Shown: positions 17,188 to 25,344 of the stretch, in pieces
Position numbering within the stretch: position 1 is the stretch's first letter
How the letters are laid out: each line of letters opens with the position of its first letter
Origin: Arboricoccus pini
GTDB lineage: Bacteria; Pseudomonadota; Alphaproteobacteria; Geminicoccales; Geminicoccaceae
Assembly (NCBI RefSeq): GCF_900187945.1
Contig: NZ_FYEH01000012.1
Span: forward strand, 54,006 to 118,005
DNA length: 64,000 nucleotides
Reading direction: 5' to 3'
The notes under the pieces: generated by a model
What the model saw: only the letters and a program-made list of their open reading frames with translations
What the model was told of the DNA's origin: nothing
Databases searched by the model: none
Program-made: the position numbers and the translations under genes

Positions 17188-17634
17188 CTACTCCCTTTTC
17201 TGATTAAGAAAGATCGGACGCGCATCCTTTTCGACCACGAGGCGCCACTGCCTTAGCGAGTCATGCAATAATGGAGCAGGCAGCCTTAGGTAACGCACGA
17301 GTAACGCGACGTAGATGCCAAGGAAAACCGGGCCATGGCCGTCACTGCGACCATCATGATCGCTGCTCATCGAATGCGCCAGCTCATGCAGTAGGACCCA
17401 CGAAGGAAACGTCGCGGGCAATTCAAGATCGAGGCGATTGGCGCGCCCGAGAAGGGAACGGGCGCGTGAAGGTAGGAGACGAGATCGCGGCGGAAAATCG
17501 AGACCACATTCCCGCCAAATCGCATCGATCATGCCCTGCGCCTTGTCAAAGGCAACTGTTGAGCGATCCCGTGGCACGATGATGGCCTCTTCCCAGGCAT
17601 AGACACGCGATCGCTGGCGATCGCGATCGCTCAC
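17188..17634 (-). CDS. Uncharacterised HExxH (zincin-like) protein
   Basis: A 148-residue protein not matched to a named family by recognition. It carries HELAH at residues 83-87 inside a hydrophobic context (SWVLLHELAHSM) and a histidine at residue 100 in DGHGPVFL, which fits a zinc-metallopeptidase active site with a third histidine ligand. There is no signal peptide, so it should act in the cytoplasm. The start is GTG with AAGG seven bases upstream. It follows the DUF2786-type gene by 55 bases on the same strand, and the two probably form a pair. The function is unknown; SprT-like or toxin-linked proteases show comparable motifs, but no homology is claimed. Confidence 0.7.
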   Translation of the reverse strand: MSDRDRQRSRVYAWEEAIIVPRDRSTVAFDKAQGMIDAIWRECGLDFPPRSRLLPSRARSLLGRANRLDLELPATFPSWVLLHELAHSMSSDHDGRSDGHGPVFLGIYVALLVRYLRLPAPLLHDSLRQWRLVVEKDARPIFLNQKRE

Positions 17635-17689
17635 GGCAAGGCCTTGCCCAGGCTGCGTCCGGTCGATGGCAAAGCGGTCAGCGGACGCA

Positions 17690-18448
17690 TCAGGATAGAA
17701 GGCCGCGACGGCGCTCGTTGACGGGACGGTTCAAATTGACCCGATCCGCCGAGACGCGCCCATGCCGGAAGGCTGGGTCACCCTGGCCCGGCAGGCGGCG
17801 CGCCGTGCGCCGCAGTCGCAAATTCATGGCGGCGAACGCGTCGTCGACTTGACTCTGTTTGACGATCATAAGCGCCTGCCCGGTCTCGCGCAGACCAGCA
17901 AGATGCTGCTCACGCTCCAGTCTCGCTTCGTCCAGCCGTTCGGCCAGGCGGAGGGTCATGCCATGCTGGAAGGCCCGGGAAGCATGGCGCAGCGCCTGAC
18001 CGGCCAGGTGCTGCTCCCGCTGACGATAAAGTGAGAGCTCGGTGGCGATCGCACGCTCGATCAGCTCGAAAAGATAGGCGCTCATCTCGGTGTCCGCTTC
18101 GAAGCCGAAGAACACGTAGCGGGCACTCGTCGCATCGCGATGCAGCCAGACCCGACAGTCGCAAAATCGGGCGATCGCTGGAATGCAGCCATCGACCGGC
18201 CGTCGCTGGCGACCACGCAGGGTGACGGCCCGGGTAACGCAGGCCTCCTGGCGAATGTCGATCTCCTCCATCGAGAGCGCGTAGCGCTCCAGGAGCTTGC
18301 CGACCATGGCCGCCGCTGCCATTGCCTCGGCCTCTGTGCAACCATTCGAGATGGTCTTTAAGGATAGCGCCTTGATCCGCGCTTTGACGCGCTGCCGCTC
18401 GTCGCTCTGGTTCAAGATCGGCTCCCCTCGTCGGCCCGCCCGTTTCAT
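17690..18448 (-). CDS. DUF2786-type protein
   Basis: About 252 residues. The N-terminal 65 residues follow the DUF2786 pattern: ARIKALSLKT, then a small-residue helix with EAEAMAAAAMVGKLLERY, and a short acidic end. The central part (about 70-180) includes the CRVWLHRD and YVFFGFEAD strands typical of the domain that often accompanies DUF2786. The C-terminal third is Arg-rich with long helices. The ATG at 18448 is chosen because the frame further upstream overlaps the binding-protein gene and reads as low-complexity. The molecular role is unknown; homologues are frequent in plasmids and phages. The HExxH gene follows. Confidence 0.7.
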   Translation of the reverse strand: MKRAGRRGEPILNQSDERQRVKARIKALSLKTISNGCTEAEAMAAAAMVGKLLERYALSMEEIDIRQEACVTRAVTLRGRQRRPVDGCIPAIARFCDCRVWLHRDATSARYVFFGFEADTEMSAYLFELIERAIATELSLYRQREQHLAGQALRHASRAFQHGMTLRLAERLDEARLEREQHLAGLRETGQALMIVKQSQVDDAFAAMNLRLRRTARRLPGQGDPAFRHGRVSADRVNLNRPVNERRRGLLS

Positions 18449-18480
18449 AGAGCGGACAGGCAGACAAATCGAGCGACGAC

Positions 18481-19338
18481 CTACTTCATCAAGTGGGCCT
18501 GATCGTCGGACCAGACGCCGTAGGCCGAAATGAACTTCTGGCGCGTGCCGTCCGCATCCATATCTGCCAGCACCTTGTTGAGCGCCGCCAGCAGATCCTG
18601 GCATTCGCGACGCACGCCGATGGCGGCACCGCCCAGCTTATAGCTGGCTTTGGCTTCAGCCTCCGCCCATTCAGGCTTGGGATGATAGAGAATGGGGTCT
18701 CCCACCACGCGCAAATCGGGCATGCTCTGCATCTGACCGAACAACGTGGCCTGATCCATGATCACAGCATCAACCTGGCCATTCTGGAGCGCCAGGAAGG
18801 GCTCGCCGAACGTATTGAAGTCAAGGACGCTGGCAGCCTTGCCCTCGTCGGCCAGCATGTGGGCATTGACCGAATCCATGCTGCCCAGGGTGGAGCCCAG
18901 GATCTTGCCTTTGAGGTCATCGACCGAATGGATGGGCGAATCCTTGGGAACAATCACCCGGTCATAGAAGATGAAGTATGGGTTGGTATAATCGATGCCG
19001 CCTCCCTGGATCCGCTCTTGTGTGACCGCCATACCGGAGAGGATGATATCCCAGCGGGCCGCCTTGAGACCGGGAATGAGTGAGGTCCATTCGGTAACGA
19101 CATAGTCCTGCTTGGGAATACCCAGCCGCTTGCCGATCTCCTGCAGCATGTCCCACTCAAAACCATGATACTTGCCGTCCTCGTCCTGCCACGAAAACGG
19201 TTTGGTCCCCATCTCGCCATTGCCGGACAGCAGTATGCCCTTCGCTTTGATGTCGTCGAGACATCCAGCCACGGCCGGCAACGCCGATGTCAGGCTCAAA
19301 AGACTACAGGCAACCAGGAAAGCGCGCTTTAAAACCAT
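18481..19338 (-). CDS. Family-3 (amino-acid-type) binding protein, copy 2 of a tandem pair
   Basis: Periplasmic transporter substrate-binding domain protein (SBP family 3), 285 residues, with a signal peptide ending near AVAGC. The body shows the family strands GFEWDMLQEIGKRLG, WTSLIPGL and WDIILSGMAVTQER, then the DLKGKILGST hinge. The start at 19338 places the signal peptide correctly; the longer frame adds an unconvincing basic leader. By eye about 70 percent identical to the gene just upstream, so a tandem duplication. No permease or ATPase gene of the amino-acid type is adjacent, so both may serve a transporter encoded elsewhere. VAGC could also be a lipobox. Confidence 0.88.
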   Translation of the reverse strand: MVLKRAFLVACSLLSLTSALPAVAGCLDDIKAKGILLSGNGEMGTKPFSWQDEDGKYHGFEWDMLQEIGKRLGIPKQDYVVTEWTSLIPGLKAARWDIILSGMAVTQERIQGGGIDYTNPYFIFYDRVIVPKDSPIHSVDDLKGKILGSTLGSMDSVNAHMLADEGKAASVLDFNTFGEPFLALQNGQVDAVIMDQATLFGQMQSMPDLRVVGDPILYHPKPEWAEAEAKASYKLGGAAIGVRRECQDLLAALNKVLADMDADGTRQKFISAYGVWSDDQAHLMK

Positions 19339-19422
19339 TGGAGCGACCTTGGTCAGGGTGGGGCGGCGGGACGCCATGCCCGAAGAGTTGCAACTATCGT
19401 GCCGCCGCCCTGCCTGGCGGGC

Positions 19423-20274
19423 CTATTTCATCATTTTTTCCTGAGCCGCGGACCAGACGCCGTATTTGCTGATGATGGCCTTGCGCGTGCCATCGGCATC
19501 CATGTCCGCCAGCGCCTTGTTGAGCGCTTCCAAGAGGTCGCCGCATTCGCGCCTCACGCCGATCGCCGTGCCGCCCAGAATATAGGGCGCCTTGGCCTCG
19601 GCCTCGGCCCATTCGGGCTTGGGATGGTAGAAGATAGGATCGCCCACGACACGCAGATCGGGCATGTTCTCCTTTTGGCCATAGAAGGTGCCCTGATCCA
19701 AGATCACGGCATCGGCCTGGCCGTTCTGGAGCGCCATGAATGGCTCGCCGAACGTGTTGAAGTCGAGGACGCTGCCAGCCTTGCCCTCGTCAACCATTGC
19801 ATGGGCATTGACCGAGTCCATGGTGCCCAGCGTCGTCGCCAGGATCTTACCCTTGAGATCGTTCATCGTTTTGATCGACGAATTACCCGGCACGATCACC
19901 TCGTCGTAGAGCATGAAATAGGGGCGCGTATACTCGATGCCGGCGCCCTGGATGCGCTCCTGGGTTACCGACATGGCCGAGAGGATAATGTCCCAACGCC
20001 CCGCCTTGAGCCCGGGAATCAGGGACGTCCAGTCGGTCACCTCGTATTCGACTTTGGGCACGCCGATCCGCTTGCCGAGTTCCTGGAAAATTTCCCATTC
20101 GAAACCGTGCAGTTGACCGTCATCGCCCTGCCAGACCGAGGGCTTCAGGCCCATGGCGCCATTGCCGGAACGCAGGACACCCGCTGCCTTGATGTCGTCG
20201 AGACAGCCAGCTTCAGCCGGCAGAGTGCCCAGGATCGCCAGGCAACAACAGGACAGCAGCGCACGCTTAAACAT
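19423..20274 (-). CDS. Family-3 (amino-acid-type) binding protein, copy 1 of a tandem pair
   Basis: Periplasmic substrate-binding protein, 283 residues with a signal peptide (MFKRALLSCCCLAILG start, cleavage near AEAGC). Shared with its neighbour: GFEWEIFQELGKR, DWTSLIPGLKAGRWDIIL, VTQERIQG and the YHPKPEWAEAEAKA stretch. It lies between the NtaA-type monooxygenase and its paralogue, all on the minus strand, so the ligand may be a substrate of that enzyme, for example a sulfur- or nitrogen-containing amino acid analogue. That is inference. The cysteine following the signal is conserved in both copies. Confidence 0.88.
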   Translation of the reverse strand: MFKRALLSCCCLAILGTLPAEAGCLDDIKAAGVLRSGNGAMGLKPSVWQGDDGQLHGFEWEIFQELGKRIGVPKVEYEVTDWTSLIPGLKAGRWDIILSAMSVTQERIQGAGIEYTRPYFMLYDEVIVPGNSSIKTMNDLKGKILATTLGTMDSVNAHAMVDEGKAGSVLDFNTFGEPFMALQNGQADAVILDQGTFYGQKENMPDLRVVGDPIFYHPKPEWAEAEAKAPYILGGTAIGVRRECGDLLEALNKALADMDADGTRKAIISKYGVWSAAQEKMMK

Positions 20275-20366
20275 AAATGAAACCTTCTGCGGGTTATGAG
20301 GCCGACAAGTCACGACCTTGCCGGATAGGCGTCGTTTCAGGGAACAATCGCGCCGTCGCCCTTCTG

Positions 20367-21710
20367 TCAATCCAGCGTATCGGCAAGCGTCTCGCGCAAA
20401 GTCGCACCCGTATAGCGATGACGGAAGCGGCCACGTCGCTGCAGTTCAGGGATCAAAAAGTCGACCAGGTCGACCAAGTCGCGTGGCATCGCGACCGGAT
20501 GCCCGATCATAAACCCACCACGGCTACCGGTCGCTTCGAATGCCTCCTCCAGATGATCGGCCATCTCCTTGGCCGAGCCGGCTTCCGTTGTCTCGTAATG
20601 GGTGGCGTAACGTAGCCCGTAATCCAGGAATTCCTCGCGCGTCATCTCGGTCGATGCGCCAAAGCGATGTGCCAGTTGGTGGACGATGCCGACCGGCGTG
20701 GCGTGACTTGCGGCGATCTCCTCGTTTAGCGCCTGCAAGGTGAAGCGAGGCGGCAGCCTGGCAAAATCGTAGCCGGAATTGTGGGAAAGATAAGCACCTG
20801 CCCCCTCGCGCGGAATCATGGTCAAAAGCGCCTCGCGGCGGCGGCGTGCCTCCTCCCCGGTCTCGGCGACGATCAGCGGCTTTTGCCAAAGGATGCCGAC
20901 ACCGGCCGGATCCCGCCCCGCCGCCAACAGCGCCTGGTCCAGGGACGCCCTCTGGCGGACCTGTAGATCCAGCGACATATTCTCGCCGAAGGCCACATCG
21001 ACGAACTGGGCCGCCGCCTTCAGGCCACGCGGTGAGCCGCCGGCCTGAACGAGAATCGGCCGTCCCTGTGGCGAGGGCGGTGTGTTCAACGGCCCCTTCA
21101 CCTTGAAGAAGCGGCCCTCATGGTCGATGGGGCGAACCTTGGCGGGATCACCGACCTGGCCCGTCGCACGATCCCAGACCATGGCGCCCTGCACGCTGTC
21201 CCAGAGGCGCTGGCAGACCTCGATGAATTCCTCCATCCGATCGTAGCGGGCACCATGCTCCATAAGGGCGTCGAAGCCGAAATTGGCTGCGTCGGCCAGC
21301 CGCGTCGAGGTGACCACGTTGAGCGCCATGCGGCCGCCGGTGATGTGGTCCAGCGAATTCATGAGCCGGGCCACGTAGTAGGGATGCATGAAGGTCGAGG
21401 CATAGGTAATGCCGAAGCCCACATGCCGTGTGACCCTCGACATCGCCACCATCAAGGGATTGAGATCCTGGCGCGGCCAGGTGATGCCCCATTCGACGGC
21501 CGTGTCCGTCGATCCTTCCCACGTGCTGGGAATGCCGGTGCCGTCGCCTGAAAAGATGAGATCGAAGCAGCCGCGCTCGGCAATGCGGGCGATCTCTTCA
21601 TACATCTCGACGTCGGGAAATGTGCGGCCCACCCATGAGCCGGGCGTGCGCCAGCGCCCGTCCATTGCGATGTAGGAGACGTCGAAGCCAAGATTCATCC
21701 GCTTGGGCAT
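20367..21710 (-). CDS. NtaA/SnaA/DszA-family FMN-dependent monooxygenase
   Basis: Flavin monooxygenase of the NtaA/SnaA/DszA family, about 447 residues. It shares the NSLDHITGGRMALNVVTS stretch, FFKVKGPLNTPPSPQGRP and VQAGGSPRG motifs. It differs clearly from the copy at 0.7-2.1 kb, so it is not a recent duplicate. The start at 21710 gives the usual N-terminus (MPKRMNLGF); the longer frame lacks support. It is the first gene of a minus-strand group with two binding proteins, divergent from a sulfonate-type importer, which suggests a role in obtaining sulfur from organic compounds. The substrate is unknown. Confidence 0.87.
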   Translation of the reverse strand: MPKRMNLGFDVSYIAMDGRWRTPGSWVGRTFPDVEMYEEIARIAERGCFDLIFSGDGTGIPSTWEGSTDTAVEWGITWPRQDLNPLMVAMSRVTRHVGFGITYASTFMHPYYVARLMNSLDHITGGRMALNVVTSTRLADAANFGFDALMEHGARYDRMEEFIEVCQRLWDSVQGAMVWDRATGQVGDPAKVRPIDHEGRFFKVKGPLNTPPSPQGRPILVQAGGSPRGLKAAAQFVDVAFGENMSLDLQVRQRASLDQALLAAGRDPAGVGILWQKPLIVAETGEEARRRREALLTMIPREGAGAYLSHNSGYDFARLPPRFTLQALNEEIAASHATPVGIVHQLAHRFGASTEMTREEFLDYGLRYATHYETTEAGSAKEMADHLEEAFEATGSRGGFMIGHPVAMPRDLVDLVDFLIPELQRRGRFRHRYTGATLRETLADTLD

Positions 21711-21789
21711 GGGGCCATTTCTCAAGGATGCGGGGGTTTTCGGCTCTTTATTACACGAATCATGCCGCAGGCCCGTTCCATTGCCAAAT

Positions 21790-21801
21790 GTCAATATTGA
21801 C
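21790..21801. promoter_or_regulatory. Perfect palindrome in the divergent promoter region
   Basis: GTCAATATTGAC is a perfect 12-base palindrome in the 139-base region between two divergent organosulfur gene groups. Its position makes it a candidate operator for a shared regulator. No regulator gene is adjacent, so the protein that would bind is not known. Confidence 0.45.
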
Positions 21802-21849
21802 TAAGACGATCAGTTAAGTAGGGTTGAGCGAATTAGAGGAGTGACGCAC

Positions 21850-22947
21850 GTGACCTTTTCCTCATTGTCGCAAAGACCGGGCACGCGCCGCGCCCTGCTG
21901 GCCAGTGCCGGCGCCATCGGCTTCGGCTCAGCCCTAGGCGTGCTCGGCGGCCGGCTCCTGGGCGCAACGCCACCTGCATGGGCAGCCGATGAACTCTGCC
22001 TGCATCCGACCCTGGCAGCCGCCGACGCGGTGCCTTCAAGCCAGCGCAAGAAGCTGACCATCGCCTGGTCGCCGGCAGCAACCTGCATCTCGCCGATCGG
22101 TGCTGCCTATACGCAAGGCATATTTGCCAAGCATGGATTGGACGTCGAGTTCGTAAGCTTCGGCAACTCGACCGACCAATTGCTCGAGGCGATCGCGACG
22201 GGCAAGGCCGACGCAGGCGTCGGCATGGCGCTTCGCTGGCTGAAAGCGCTGGAACAGGGTTTCGACGTCAAGGTGACGGCTGGAACCCATGGCGGCTGCA
22301 TGGCGCTCCTGGCCTCCAGCGAGGCCGGCATCAAGACGCTGGCCGACCTCAAGGGCAAGACGATCGCGGTCGCCGACATGGCGAGTCCGGCCAAAAACTT
22401 CTTCTCCATCATGCTGGCCAAGAACGGGCTGGACCCCCTTTCGGACGTCGAATGGCGGCAATATCCGGCAGATCTCCTCCCGATTGCCATCGAGAAGCGC
22501 GAGGCACACGCCTTGGCCGAGGGCGATCCAAGAACCTACATTTTCCTCAAGAACAGTAACGGCAAGCTCTTCCAACTGGCCTCGAACCTCTCGGGCGAGT
22601 ATGCGAACCGCGCCTGCTGCATCCTGGGCATTCGAGGCACGCTCATCCGTGAGGACCGCGAAACGGCAGCCGCCCTGACCAAAGCCGTGGTCGAGGCCCA
22701 CCAGGCCGCCTTCGATCACCCCCAAGCGGTGGCCGAATATTTCGCGTCGCAGACGCCTGGCGTTTCCGTCGAGGACATTGTGGGCATGCTCAAGGGCCAG
22801 ACACACCATCACCATCCGACGGATGTCTCGCTGCGTGACGAGATCGCGCGTTACGCCGAGGAGTTGAAGCTGGTCCAGGTTTTCAAGCCCAGCACCGACC
22901 CGCAGAAATTCGCCGATAGCGTCTATGCGGACGTCCTGACCGTCTAA
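21850..22947 (+). CDS. Sulfonate/nitrate/taurine-type ABC binding protein
   Basis: Periplasmic binding protein of the SsuA/TauA/NrtA type, 365 residues. The N-terminus has a TRRALLASAGAIGFGS segment resembling a Tat signal, and the mature protein begins near ADELC. Family marks include ATGKADAGVGMALRWL and the DLKGKTIAVADMASP stretch. Two GTG codons compete: the AGAGGAG ribosome-binding site directly abuts the GTG at 21841 and sits at correct spacing for the GTG at 21850, so 21850 is chosen. It heads an operon with permease and ATPase genes. Confidence 0.88.
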   Translation: MTFSSLSQRPGTRRALLASAGAIGFGSALGVLGGRLLGATPPAWAADELCLHPTLAAADAVPSSQRKKLTIAWSPAATCISPIGAAYTQGIFAKHGLDVEFVSFGNSTDQLLEAIATGKADAGVGMALRWLKALEQGFDVKVTAGTHGGCMALLASSEAGIKTLADLKGKTIAVADMASPAKNFFSIMLAKNGLDPLSDVEWRQYPADLLPIAIEKREAHALAEGDPRTYIFLKNSNGKLFQLASNLSGEYANRACCILGIRGTLIREDRETAAALTKAVVEAHQAAFDHPQAVAEYFASQTPGVSVEDIVGMLKGQTHHHHPTDVSLRDEIARYAEELKLVQVFKPSTDPQKFADSVYADVLTV

Positions 22948-22958
22948 GGAGAAACTGC

Positions 22959-23963
22959 ATGGCAATCGCCCATGGCGAGCGCGCCCGCGCGCCGCTAGCG
23001 CCTGCCAGCATTAAAGCTGCCGCAGGCTACTCGCTACCGACCTTCGCAGCCGTCATATGGTTCGCGCTGGGCGCCGTTACGTTCGGTTGGCCGCAGGCGC
23101 AGGCTTGGCCCTACACCCTGGCCTTCGCCTTGGGTGCGACGGGGCTGGGCCTGCTCGTCCTCCTTTCGGCCCTATTGGCCCAGTTCTGGCCTCCCCTTGC
23201 CCAACGCGTGCGGACGGGAACACCCTGGATTGCACTCCTGGGTGGTCTCTTTCTCCTCTGGGAGATCTTAACAGCCAAGCTTGCCCTCCTGCCCGTGCCC
23301 TTCTTCCAGCCGCCCCAGAGCCTGCTTGAGGTCTTTCTCGAGGACTATCAAAGGCTAGGGGAGAGCGTCCTGCGCTCGGTCTGGCTCCTGGCACGCGGCT
23401 ATCTCATCGGTGCCGTCGCGGGTGTCGTCCTTGGCATGGCCATGGGCTGGTCGCCAAAGGTGAACTACTGGTCCCACCCGATCCTGCGCTTCATCGGTCC
23501 CCTGCCAGCGACAGCTTGGCTGCCGCTGGCCTTTTTCATCTTCCCGACGAGCGCCTCGGCCAGCGTCTTTCTGATCGCGCTTGCCACGGGTTTCCCTGTA
23601 GCGATTCTCACCTGGTCGGGCGTAGCCTCGGTTTCGAGCGCCTATTATGACATTGCCCGCACGCTTGGCGCCAACAGCCGGTTTCTCATTCTCAAGGTCG
23701 CCCTTCCGGCGGCGATGCCGCATATCTTCGTCGGCCTATTCATGGGGCTGGGTGCCTCCTTCGCCGTCCTCGTCGTCGCCGAGATGATGGGCGTGAAGGC
23801 CGGGCTTGGCTGGTACCTGCAATGGGCGCAGGGCTGGGCTGCCTACAACAACATGTACGCGGGCCTGCTCGTGATGGCGCTGATGTGCTCGGGCCTGGTA
23901 GCCCTGCTCTTCAGGCTGCGCGACCGACTTCTCGCCTGGCAGAAAGGTCTCGTTCGATGGTAG
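22959..23963 (+). CDS. Sulfonate/nitrate/taurine-type ABC permease
   Basis: Inner-membrane permease of the SsuC/TauC/NrtB type, 334 residues. The N-terminal hydrophobic segments are followed by the typical LLARGYLIGAVAGVVLGMAMGW stretch in the membrane domain, shown here only by its positions about residues 146-165. The coupling loop reads YDIARTLGANSRFLILKVALP. The AGGAGA ribosome-binding site lies seven bases before the ATG. The stop overlaps the start of the ATPase gene. Two more N-terminal hydrophobic segments than the shortest family members are present. Confidence 0.88.
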   Translation: MAIAHGERARAPLAPASIKAAAGYSLPTFAAVIWFALGAVTFGWPQAQAWPYTLAFALGATGLGLLVLLSALLAQFWPPLAQRVRTGTPWIALLGGLFLLWEILTAKLALLPVPFFQPPQSLLEVFLEDYQRLGESVLRSVWLLARGYLIGAVAGVVLGMAMGWSPKVNYWSHPILRFIGPLPATAWLPLAFFIFPTSASASVFLIALATGFPVAILTWSGVASVSSAYYDIARTLGANSRFLILKVALPAAMPHIFVGLFMGLGASFAVLVVAEMMGVKAGLGWYLQWAQGWAAYNNMYAGLLVMALMCSGLVALLFRLRDRLLAWQKGLVRW

Positions 23964-24748
23964 GATCAACCGCCTCCAATCCAGCCGTGGCGGACGGGCT
24001 TGCCGTCAGCGTCCAGGGCCTCAGCCACAGCTTTGCCCTGGGCGACCAGCACCTGCCGGTCCTCGACCATGTCGACTTGGACCTGCGCCCGGGCAACTTC
24101 GTCGCGATCCTTGGGCCGAGCGGCTGTGGCAAGTCCACGCTCCTCCGGCTGGCCGCGGGGCTGGAGCGGCCGGCGGCTGGGCGGATCACCGCCGACGGAC
24201 GCACGATTAACGATCCCGACCCCGAGCGCGTCCTGGTCTTTCAGGACCCGACGCTCTATCCTTGGCGGACGGTGCGGGCCAATGTCGGATTGGGCCTCGA
24301 AGCGCGCGGCCTGCTGCGCACGCAGCGCCATCGCATCGACGAGGCGTTGCAACTCGTCGGCCTTGAGGGATTCAAGGAAGCCTATCCGCACCAGCTCTCG
24401 GGAGGCATGGCGCAACGCGCCTCGCTGGCCCGCGCTCTGGTCAACGATCCCCGCCTCCTCCTGCTCGATGAGCCCCTGGGCAAGCTCGATTCGCTCACGC
24501 GCCTCTCGATGCAGAGCGAACTCGTGCGCCTGTGGCAGGAAAAGGGTTTCACAGCCCTTCTGGTGACCCACGATGTCGAGGAGGCCATCTTCATGGCCGA
24601 GCGCATCGTCGTCATGAGTCCAAGACCCGCGCGCATCCTGGATGAGATCGTCAATGACCTTCCCTATCCGCGACATCGGGGCGACGAGCGCATGCATGGC
24701 CTACGCCGTCGTGCCCTGGCCCTTCTTGGCCTGGATGCAAGCTGGTAG
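23957..24748 (+). CDS. Sulfonate/nitrate/taurine-type ABC ATPase
   Basis: ATP-binding subunit of the SsuB/TauB/NrtD type, 263 residues. Motifs: Walker A GPSGCGKST, Q-loop VFQDPTLYPW, signature LSGGMAQRASLARAL, Walker B LLLLDEPLGKLD and switch VTHDVEEA, all intact. The ATG at 23957 overlaps the permease stop (ATGGTAG). A longer frame from 23822 lies inside the permease and is rejected. It forms one importer with the two genes upstream, probably for an alkanesulfonate or similar sulfur source. Confidence 0.92.
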   Translation: MVGSTASNPAVADGLAVSVQGLSHSFALGDQHLPVLDHVDLDLRPGNFVAILGPSGCGKSTLLRLAAGLERPAAGRITADGRTINDPDPERVLVFQDPTLYPWRTVRANVGLGLEARGLLRTQRHRIDEALQLVGLEGFKEAYPHQLSGGMAQRASLARALVNDPRLLLLDEPLGKLDSLTRLSMQSELVRLWQEKGFTALLVTHDVEEAIFMAERIVVMSPRPARILDEIVNDLPYPRHRGDERMHGLRRRALALLGLDASW

Positions 24749-24799
24749 CATAAGGGGGGAAAAGGTCAGGCCATCTAAGACGAGAAGAGGACCAGCGCC

Positions 24800-25306
24800 A
24801 TGAGCGGTGATCACCAGCACGACCATGCGCATGAGGATCACTGGCGCGAGAATGGGGTCCGCGTGGTGCCGGGCAGCAGCCTCGACGCCAACACGGCCCA
24901 GACGGCAGGCATGAATCGGGCGGCAGCGATCAACTTCGCCCGTGTCGGCGCGCAAAAACTCTGGGCCGGCACGGTGACCATCCACCCGCATGCCAAGACA
25001 GGGGCGCATCATCATGGCGAGCTTGAAAGCGTCATTTATGTGGTCAAGGGCAAGGCCAGAATGAGGTGGGGCGAACAGCTTCAATACACGGCAGAGGCAG
25101 GCCCGGGCGACTTCATCTTCGTGCCGCCTTTCGTGCCGCACCAGGAGATCAATGCCAGCGATGACGAGCCGCTCGAGTGCGTCCTCGTCCGCTCGGACCA
25201 GGAAGCCGTCGTCGTCAATCTCGATATTCCTGTCGTCGAAAAGCCCGAAACGGTGCTCTGGGTCGATCCCATCCATAAGGCGCCCGATGAATCTTCCTGC
25301 GGCTAG
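24800..25306 (+). CDS. Cupin-domain protein
   Basis: A single-domain cupin of 168 residues. Motif 1 reads TGAHHHGELESVIYVVKG (metal ligands His-His and Glu) and motif 2 reads PGDFIFVPPFVPHQ with the last histidine, so a metal-binding barrel is likely. The N-terminus is His/Asp-rich (HQHDHAHEDH), which may bind metal. It lies between two sulfonate-type transport genes on the same strand. It could be a dioxygenase or a binding protein acting on an intermediate of organosulfur breakdown; the function is not decided by the sequence. Confidence 0.8.
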   Translation: MSGDHQHDHAHEDHWRENGVRVVPGSSLDANTAQTAGMNRAAAINFARVGAQKLWAGTVTIHPHAKTGAHHHGELESVIYVVKGKARMRWGEQLQYTAEAGPGDFIFVPPFVPHQEINASDDEPLECVLVRSDQEAVVVNLDIPVVEKPETVLWVDPIHKAPDESSCG

Positions 25307-25344
25307 CGCTTAAGGCATTTCGGTACTCAAGAAACAGGATCACC

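Noticed and set aside
17600..17632. Repeated GCGATCGC words
   Set aside because: They resemble HIP1-type palindromes but lie inside the first codons of the HExxH gene and encode its Asp/Arg repeats; too few to call a repeat element.
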